64,000 nt of DNA from Strongylocentrotus purpuratus (lineage: Eukaryota; Echinodermata; Echinoidea; Camarodonta; Strongylocentrotidae), in the NCBI RefSeq assembly GCF_000002235.5, contig NW_022145595.1:28089162-28153161 (forward strand), written 5' to 3'. Positions 61,701 through 64,000 of this stretch are shown here, in pieces. The notes under the pieces are model-generated. The model did not search any database, was not told the DNA's origin, and worked only from the letters and a program-made list of their open reading frames with translations. The position numbers and the translations under genes were made by a program. Position 1 is the stretch's first letter, and each line of letters begins with the position of its first letter.

Positions 61701-64000
61701 GATAGTTCTCGAACTTGTGCATGTCCTAGCACCCACCAGGGAGTGAACTGTGAAACAGGTAACTTATATTTCAACGTTTTTCCAATTCATTTTGTATCAA
61801 GCTTTCAAAAGAAAGTTAAATTCGTTTTAAAACACGTGTATATGCGACTCATTCTATTTACTTTTCATCTCTTTTTTTTCTTCAGAGATTGACCTTTGTG
61901 TAGAAACACCATGTCAGAATGGAGGAACCTGCACTTTTGTTGATAGTTCTCGAACTTGTGCATGTCCTAGCACCCACCAGGGAGTAAACTGTGAAACAGG
62001 TAACTTATATTTCAACGTTTTTCCAATTCATTTTGTATCAAGCTTTCAAAAGAAAGTTAAATTCGTTTTAAAACACGTGTATATGCGACTCATTCTATCT
62101 ACTTTTCATCTCTTTTTTTCTTCAGAGATTGACCTTTGTGTAGAAACACCATGTCAGAATGGAGGAACCTGCACTTTTGTTGATAGTACTCGAACTTGTG
62201 GATGTCCTAGCACCCACCAGGGAGTAAACTGTGAAACAGGTAACTTATATGTAAACGTTTTTCTAATTCATTTTGTATCAAACTTTCAACAAATAGTTAA
62301 ATTCAAATTAAAATACGTGTATATATGACTTATTCTCTCTACTTTTCATCTCTTTTTTTTCTTCAGAGATTGACCTTTGTGTAGAAACACCATGTCAGAA
62401 TGGAGGAACCTGCACTTTTGTTGATAGTACTCGAACTTGTGGATGTCCTAGCACCCACCAGGGAGTAAACTGTGAAACAGGTAACTTATATGTAAACGTT
62501 TTTCTAATTCATTTTGTATCAAACTTTCAACAAAAACTTAAAATTCGATTTAAAATACGTGTATTTGCGGCTCATTCTATCTACTTTTCATCACTTTTTT
62601 TCTTCAGAGATTGACCTTTGTGATGTAACACCATGTCAGAATGGAGGAACCTGCACTTTTGTTGATAGTACTCGAACTTGTGCATGTCCTAGCACCCACC
62701 AGGGAGAAAACTGTAAAACAAGTAACTTATATGTAAACGTTTTTCCAATTCATTTTGTATCAAGCTTTCAACAAATAGTTAAATTCAAATTAAAATACGT
62801 GTATATATGACTTATTCTCTCTACTTTTCATCTCTTTTTTTCTTCAGAGATTGACCTTTGTGTAGAAACACCATGTCAGAATGGAGGAACCTGCACTTTT
62901 GTTGATAGTACTCGAACTTGTGGATGTCCTAGCACCCACCAGGGAGTAAACTGTGAAACAGGTAACTTATATGTAAACGTTTTTCCCATTCATGTTGTAT
63001 CAAGCTTTCAACAAATAGTTAAATTCAAATTAAAATACGTGTATATGCGACTTATTCTCTCTACTCTTCATCTCTTTTTTTCTTCAGAGATTGACCTTTG
63101 TGTAGAAACACCATGTCAGAATGGAGGAACCTGCACTTTTTTTGATAGTTCTCGAACTTGTGCATGTCCTAGCACCCACCAGGGAGTGAACTGTGAAACA
63201 GGTAACTTATATTTCAACGTTTTTCCAATTCATTTTGTATCAAGCTTTCAAAAGAAAGTTAAATTCGTTTTAAAACACGTGTATATGCGTCTCATTCTAT
63301 TTACTTTTCATCTCTTTTTTTTCTTCAGAGATTGACCTTTGTGTAGAAACACCATGTCAGAATGGAGGAACCTGCACTTTTGTTGATAGTTCTCGAACTT
63401 GTGCATGTCCTAGCACCCACCAGGGAGTAAACTGTGAAACAGGTAACTTATATGTAAACGTTTTTCTAATTCATGTTGTATCAAACTTTCAACAAAAACT
63501 TAAAATTCGATTTAAAATACGTGTATTTGCGTCTCATTATATGTACTTTTCATCTCTTTTTTTTCTTCAGAGATTGACCTTTGTGTAGAAACACCATGTC
63601 AGAATGGAGGAACCTGCACTTTTGTTGATAGTACTCGAACTTGTGCATGCCCTAGCACCCACCAGGGAGTAAACTGTGAAACAGGTAACTTATATTTCAA
63701 CGTTTTTCCAATTCATTTTGTATCAAGCTTTCAAAAGAAAGTTAAATTCGTTTTAAAACACGTGTATATGCGACTCATTCTATTTACTTTTCATCTCTTT
63801 TTTTTCTTCAGAGATTGACCTTTGTGTAGAAACACCATGTCAGAATGGAGGAACCTGCACTTTTGTTGATAGTACTCGAACTTGTGCATGTCCTAGCACC
63901 CACCAGGGAGTAAACTGTGAAACAGGTAACTTATATGTAAACGTTTTTCTAATTCATTTTGTATCAAACTTTCAACAAATAGTTAAATTCAAATTAAAAT
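32837..64000 (+). CDS. ADAMTS-type metalloprotease with a giant EGF-repeat tail (3' end outside window)
   Basis: Secreted zinc metalloprotease. Coding exons: 32837-32908, 35391-35451, 37502-37794, 38353-38518, 39648-39823, 41036-41125, 41989-42137, 42744-42890, 45085-45216, 46186-46315, 46900-46995, 47897-48112, 48902-49016, 50229-50401, 51290-51413, 51690-51764, 53428-53655, then 40 EGF exons from 54423. All junctions are GT-AG and phases join. Domains: signal peptide 1-21; propeptide to about 168 with RMKR at 165-168; catalytic domain from about 226 with HETGHSLGVSHD at 380-391 and Met-turn Met403; disintegrin-like about 430-520; thrombospondin repeat about 523-576; Cys-rich to about 700; spacer about 714-814; EGF domains of 38 residues each, at least 1520 residues. 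ADAMTS proteins normally end in thrombospondin repeats; an EGF tail is unusual. Likely substrates are extracellular matrix or egg/embryo coat proteins (inference). Confidence 0.93.
32934..33335 (-). mobile_element. LINE C-terminal and 3' fragment
   Basis: Minus strand encodes FGERSFSCSAPRLWNSLPAS, IRCISDITLFRSNLKTYLM, the typical C-terminus of CR1/L2-group RT proteins, then a 3' UTR ending AAAGCGCTTTGATATAAAT, GTGCTATATAAGT and (ATT)n. 5' truncated; lies in intron 1 of the ADAMTS-EGF gene. Confidence 0.75.
33667..33985. mobile_element. CCAGGG-ended MITE, copy 2 (319 bp)
   Basis: CCAGGAGGGTGTTTCACAAA at the left and TTTGTGAAACACCCCCCAGG at the right; the core matches 12280-12557 nearly throughout. 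It has about 40 extra bases at the left that mirror the right arm (CCTAAGTTGAACTTA), so it is the more complete copy. Confidence 0.85.
34970..35060. mobile_element. Partial copy of the 17218-17590 element family
   Basis: TTCCCGCCCGCTTCCTTTTT and GGGGACCGCCTA correspond, inverted, to the right part of the pkd2 intron 2 element; the other end is not clear. Confidence 0.5.
35137..35166. repeat. (TG)n microsatellite
   Basis: About 14 TG units in intron 1 of the ADAMTS-EGF gene. Confidence 0.9.
35391..35451 (+). CDS. ADAMTS-EGF exon 2: start of propeptide
   Basis: YHGMLTNDELGSYSKKDQIK, joined in phase to exon 3. Acceptor CTTCCTAG, donor AAAG|GTGAGA. Confidence 0.85.
35917..37250. repeat. Two diverged copies of a 450-670-bp segment in intron 2
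   Basis: Copy A (35917-36588) and copy B (36793-37250) share AGGAGAGAATAGTT, TGTATGCC(A/G)TAGCA, GACGAGTATA, CACGTAGTATAATGTCT and CTACAATATTTACCA blocks. Copy A holds an extra inverted repeat at 36109-36187. Confidence 0.65.
36109..36187. mobile_element. Small palindromic insert
   Basis: TTTATAGTTACT and CTTTCCAAATATGA at the left are mirrored by TCATATTTGGAAAA and AGTAACTATAAA at the right. Confidence 0.5.
37502..37794 (+). CDS. ADAMTS-EGF exon 3: propeptide
   Basis: EYDIILPKIHD, VTFTAFEEEHHVVLEKNHWL, LLRPGLEVEYLQ and CHFFATSISHG, ALSTCSGL: the reprolysin-family propeptide pattern (human ADAMTS ALSTCSGLRG). Donor TTG|GTGAGT, phase 0. Confidence 0.93.
37940..38015. repeat. (GA)n microsatellite
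   Basis: GA-rich tract in intron 3 of the ADAMTS-EGF gene. Confidence 0.85.
38353..38518 (+). CDS. ADAMTS-EGF exon 4: end of propeptide, furin-like site
   Basis: RGVLSLDDDMMFIEPLKEDH, then ARRMKR, a proprotein-convertase site at residues 163-168, then an acidic linker with DDVC. The site lies nearly 60 residues before the first conserved catalytic strand, further than usual. Confidence 0.9.
38815..39085. mobile_element. GC-rich inverted-repeat element
   Basis: ATCGGGTCTTCGCGTCCGGT at the left and its diverged inverse TCGGGGCAACGCGTCGGGTC at the right, both followed by TGGTCGCGT(T)ACC; arms about 35 bp. Unusually GC- and CpG-rich for this window. Confidence 0.5.
39648..39823 (+). CDS. ADAMTS-EGF exon 5: start of catalytic domain
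   Basis: A low-complexity linker, then GAKYIEIFYVVDKLVYDEHL, the first strand of the reprolysin fold (compare KYVEVLLVADESM in ADAMTS). Phase 0 end, donor ATT|GTAAGT. Confidence 0.93.
39893..40582 (+). mobile_element. tRNA-derived SINE (family A) split by a retroposed fragment
   Basis: Head TCGTAGTCCAGTGGTTTAAG (A box) and GGGTTCGATATCCC (B box), then CACTAATGTCCTTTG, interrupted at about 39985, resuming at about 40340 with GGCATTAATCTACATTTGCC and the body, and ending AAGCGCTTAGAGACGGT and an ATT tail. Confidence 0.8.
39985..40338 (+). mobile_element. LINE-like 3' end inserted in a SINE
   Basis: Contains GGACCCCATGGAAAAACAGG, ATATGGATCTCGGAAATAAA and an A-rich tail (AAACATAGAAACAAACAAAG), typical of a retroposed 3' UTR. 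No coding part. Confidence 0.5.
41036..41125 (+). CDS. ADAMTS-EGF exon 6: catalytic domain
   Basis: MSRRFADPSLDISIRFSVVR and LLISTTTTIT, matching the VARIYRDPSLGNAINIVVVRL region of the family. Length 90 nt, phase 0-0. Confidence 0.92.
41680..41985. repeat. CT/CA microsatellite abutting exon 7
   Basis: About 300 bp of CT and CA repeats forming an oversized pyrimidine tract right up to the acceptor at 41988. Confidence 0.95.
41989..42137 (+). CDS. ADAMTS-EGF exon 7: catalytic domain
   Basis: LPNFCTWQASLSVDDDTDPN then DWDLALLFTG, equivalent to LRNFCKWQ and HYDTAILFT in ADAMTS. Its acceptor is the end of a 300-bp CA/CT microsatellite. Confidence 0.94.
42744..42890 (+). CDS. ADAMTS-EGF exon 8: zinc-binding HETGH
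   Basis: HDIYRDNMVYSLLGRARVGG, TCNVDSKCSVTENSGLSAGL then TMAHETGHS. His380, Glu381 and His384 are the first half of the zinc site, matching [20 protein letters not shown] and HELGH of the family. Donor TTC|GTAAGT splits the motif. Confidence 0.96.
43203..44131. mobile_element. 929-bp foldback element with 430-bp arms
   Basis: The left arm (43203-43634) and right arm (43698-44131) are inverted copies around a 63-bp centre. Ends CACTGTCGCTCATAAAGG flanked by TA suggest a Tc1/mariner-type element. Each arm holds a family-B SINE head and an inner AATAAATT palindrome. No transposase. Lies in intron 8 of the ADAMTS-EGF gene. Confidence 0.85.
44415..44460 (-). mobile_element. SINE (family A) tail fragment
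   Basis: AATAATAATATTCTGCTTTT then ATATAGCGCTTAGTACAG, the inverted family A tail. Confidence 0.65.
45085..45216 (+). CDS. ADAMTS-EGF exon 9: third zinc ligand and Met-turn
   Basis: LGVSHDISYGCTEGLNIMST: His390 completes HExxHxxGxxHD and Met403 is the Met-turn; then FEWSSCSSEHMKIFI, matching WSPCSAQYLTEFL of ADAMTS. Confidence 0.96.
45920..46060. mobile_element. Palindromic MITE, 141 bp
   Basis: GGCCCGAATTCACAAAGGAG at both ends in inverted orientation; arms of about 37 bp each contain a smaller palindrome GGTTTGTCGACAAACC. The centre has AACGCGTCGAAACGCGT. Confidence 0.8.
46186..46315 (+). CDS. ADAMTS-EGF exon 10: catalytic end, disintegrin-like domain
   Basis: SRDCMDDFPTTALAPILELP then GQSVDDQCKMVLDNP, matching LPGQLYSLDEQCQQLFG of the ADAMTS disintegrin-like domain. 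Confidence 0.94.
46720..46880. repeat. ACT/GAT trinucleotide tract
   Basis: (CTA)n passing into (GATAAT)n, ending about 15 bp before the acceptor of exon 11 of the ADAMTS-EGF gene. Confidence 0.85.
46900..46995 (+). CDS. ADAMTS-EGF exon 11: disintegrin-like domain
   Basis: TTCTKLSCRTPDDSSCYSSS then VPAEGSQCGDGM, the C-x-L-x-C and DGTxCG pattern of the domain. Length 96 nt, phase 0-0. Confidence 0.92.
47037..47247. mobile_element. MITE built from TTCACAGTGTGAA motifs
   Basis: Ends CCCTGCTGGAAAGAACACCC and (inverted) CCCTACTGGAAAGAACACAC. The interior is about ten CACAGTGTGA/CACACTGTGA half-sites in both directions, giving many possible hairpins. Confidence 0.75.
47490..47680. repeat. Dispersed repeat related to 6800-7115
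   Basis: Shares GTCACAATCCACTGA, TCATAACCTTCTTAATATTGG and TTATTACAAGGGTTGAATTG-type blocks; this copy lacks the extra LINE piece. Confidence 0.55.
47897..48112 (+). CDS. ADAMTS-EGF exon 12: central thrombospondin type-1 repeat
   Basis: WCINAKCV ends the disintegrin-like domain; then DGGWTEFCEEFSPCSRSCGT, GVQYRSRSCTNP and GGAPCVGD make the TSR. CSRSCG fits the TSR O-fucosylation consensus. The usual second Trp of W-x-x-W is Phe. Confidence 0.95.
48709..48785 (-). mobile_element. SINE (family A) tail fragment
   Basis: (AAT)n, TTATAGGGCGCTTTATACAG and TTTCTAAGCGC, the inverted tail of family A. Confidence 0.65.
48902..49016 (+). CDS. ADAMTS-EGF exon 13: TSR end and Cys-rich domain start
   Basis: PCTTSQDDYRNEQCAATNSI then PYNG, matching PCPEGAKDFREVQCAAFNNK of the family. 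Phase 1 end. Confidence 0.93.
49358..49450 (+). mobile_element. SINE 3' fragment
   Basis: GCCAGGGTAATAATCGGGAG, GAGCGCTAAACAAGAACCC and an ATTATT tail. Confidence 0.55.
49955..50141 (-). mobile_element. tRNA-derived SINE head (family A relative)
   Basis: Minus strand: GTATTGTGGTCTACTGGGTA (A box), GGGGTTCGAATCCC (a perfect B box) and GGCGACACTTATGGC. The body is short and diverged. Confidence 0.7.
50229..50401 (+). CDS. ADAMTS-EGF exon 14: Cys-rich domain
   Basis: DEVCGMNCLASGEDGPFLND, FHDGTLCWHEPVTDATKSF and SLCLNGRCQQ, the ADAMTS Cys-rich pattern (C-x-L-x-C, DGTxC, CxxGxC). Confidence 0.94.
50580..50748. repeat. GT-rich microsatellite
   Basis: GTGTGTGC/GGTGTGTG repeats with CG interruptions in intron 14 of the ADAMTS-EGF gene. 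Confidence 0.85.
51290..51413 (+). CDS. ADAMTS-EGF exon 15: Cys-rich domain end
   Basis: NFGCDGILNSGLAYDRCHVC then NGDGSSC, closely matching [20 protein letters not shown] and GDGSTC. Confidence 0.95.
51437..51532. repeat. (CT)n microsatellite
   Basis: CT repeats in intron 15 of the ADAMTS-EGF gene. Confidence 0.9.
51690..51764 (+). CDS. ADAMTS-EGF exon 16: spacer start
   Basis: ESVIAIVPIGSTSVTADSYG then SNHYLG, the first strands of the ADAMTS spacer (VVTIPAGATNIDVREH pattern). Phase 1-1, 75 nt. Confidence 0.92.
51779..51842 (+). mobile_element. Possible SINE head remnant
   Basis: GCATGATGGCTTAGTGGATG resembles an A box and AAGATTCGAAACC a B box, with no recognisable body. Confidence 0.35.
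52871..53380. mobile_element. TTAA-flanked MITE, 510 bp
   Basis: TTAA at both ends; inverted termini AGGTAATACAAAGTTTTGG. The core is AT-rich with CGTAGGCGCTATTTG and no open frame. It lies 47 bp upstream of exon 17 of the ADAMTS-EGF gene. Confidence 0.8.
53428..53655 (+). CDS. ADAMTS-EGF exon 17: spacer
   Basis: LRVNGIFIFGVNTDGNSLTV, GGDYEIENMVVNYDR and LDILLWTGSTTGLNVTVRYC: the remaining spacer strands, ending one phase-1 base before the first EGF exon. Confidence 0.92.
54185..54300 (+). pseudogene. Decayed EGF unit upstream of the array
   Basis: AAACTGTAAAAACAGGTAAC (54280-54300) resembles the exon end and donor of the array. Before it, GACGTTTTTTTCAATTCATT and AAACTTTCAAC resemble the array intron. 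The sequence after it is a diverged array intron leading to EGF unit 1. The EGF frame itself is not recognisable. Confidence 0.5.
54423..54536 (+). CDS. ADAMTS-EGF exon 18: first, divergent EGF domain
   Basis: ETDPCDAQPCQNGGTC then TFVDSTRTCACP and HQGENCETG. Six cysteines in EGF order. It differs from all later units in its first third (TDPCDAQPC instead of IDLCVETPC), so it marks the edge of the homogenised array. Confidence 0.93.
54663..63925 (+). CDS. EGF exons 19-57 of the ADAMTS-EGF gene (39 homogenised units)
   Basis: Every unit keeps all six cysteines. Substitutions are confined to a few places: Ala/Gly between Cys4 and Cys5, Val/Glu two residues before Cys6, DSTRT or DSSRT before Cys4, RSC in units 10 and 20, TCSF in unit 14, TFFDSS in unit 37, and CDVTPC plus NCKTS in units 29 and 35. 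No unit shows a frameshift or stop inside its exon. Selection on the exons is therefore likely, though recent copying alone could also explain the uniformity. Confidence 0.92.

Larger units (their letters stand above)
54423..63925 (+). repeat. Tandem array of 40 EGF exons with 240-bp period
   Basis: Exons of 114 bp start at 54423, 54663, 54903, 55143, 55383, 55623, 55864, 56104, 56344, 56584, 56826, 57066, 57307, 57551, 57793, 58033, 58274, 58515, 58755, 58995, 59237, 59477, 59718, 59958, 60200, 60441, 60681, 60922, 61163, 61403, 61645, 61886, 62126, 62367, 62608, 62848, 63088, 63329, 63571 and 63812. Each encodes EIDLCVETPC, QNGGTC, TFVDSTRTC, (A/G)C, PSTHQG(V/E)NC and ETG, with acceptor TTCTTCAG and donor ACAG|GTAACTT. 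All are phase 1-1, so any subset can be skipped in frame. Introns are 126-130 nt. QNGGTC fits the EGF O-fucose consensus; the calcium-binding EGF consensus is not met. The array continues past 64000. Confidence 0.95.

Noticed and set aside
54423-63925. Calling the repeats calcium-binding EGF domains
   Set aside because: The residues before Cys1 (IDLC) and after Cys3 (CTFVD) do not meet the calcium-binding/hydroxylation consensus.
54423-64000. Regular direct repeats resembling a CRISPR array
   Set aside because: The period is 240 bp, units encode EGF domains with splice sites, and the 'spacers' are homogeneous introns.

Overview
The window looks like nuclear DNA of an invertebrate deuterostome, most likely a sea urchin. 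This rests on the close match of the left-hand gene to polycystin-2, the exon-intron structure, and the dense load of tRNA-derived SINEs, MITEs and CR1/L2-like LINE ends. The species call is an inference. No prokaryotic gene, CRISPR array, rRNA or genuine tRNA gene was seen, and no LTR or virus-like element was recognised.

Two host genes point away from each other. On the minus strand (998-22061) is a complete polycystin-2 (pkd2) gene: 15 coding exons with consistent phases, giving about 940 residues. The protein has the ciliary RVxP motif, polycystin/TOP domain, six-helix TRP channel with LGD filter, two EF-hand loops, acidic cluster and C-terminal coiled coil. On the plus strand, from 32837 to beyond the right edge, is an ADAMTS-type secreted metalloprotease: signal peptide, propeptide, HExxHxxGxxHD catalytic domain, disintegrin-like domain, one thrombospondin repeat, Cys-rich domain and spacer. 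In place of the usual C-terminal thrombospondin repeats it runs into a very large tandem array of EGF exons.

That array (54423-63925, still going at the edge) is the standout feature. Forty near-identical 114-bp EGF exons, all phase 1-1, are separated by near-identical introns of about 126 nt, with a period of 240-244 bp. Introns are as homogeneous as exons, fall into three types, and show higher-order duplications of 10 and 6 units. Many introns are read in frame without a stop, so retention would insert a hydrophobic linker between EGF domains.

The 10.8-kb intergenic region (22062-32836) holds the pkd2 upstream region, homopolymer blocks, a 5'-truncated LINE with an otherwise intact endonuclease-RT frame (24090-27238), a small inverted-repeat transposon carrying a broken C2H2 zinc-finger piece (27698-28122), LINE 3' ends and microsatellites. 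Introns of both genes carry nested insertions, three TTAA-flanked MITEs, two copies of one CCAGGG-ended MITE family, and a 929-bp foldback element with 430-bp arms in the ADAMTS gene.
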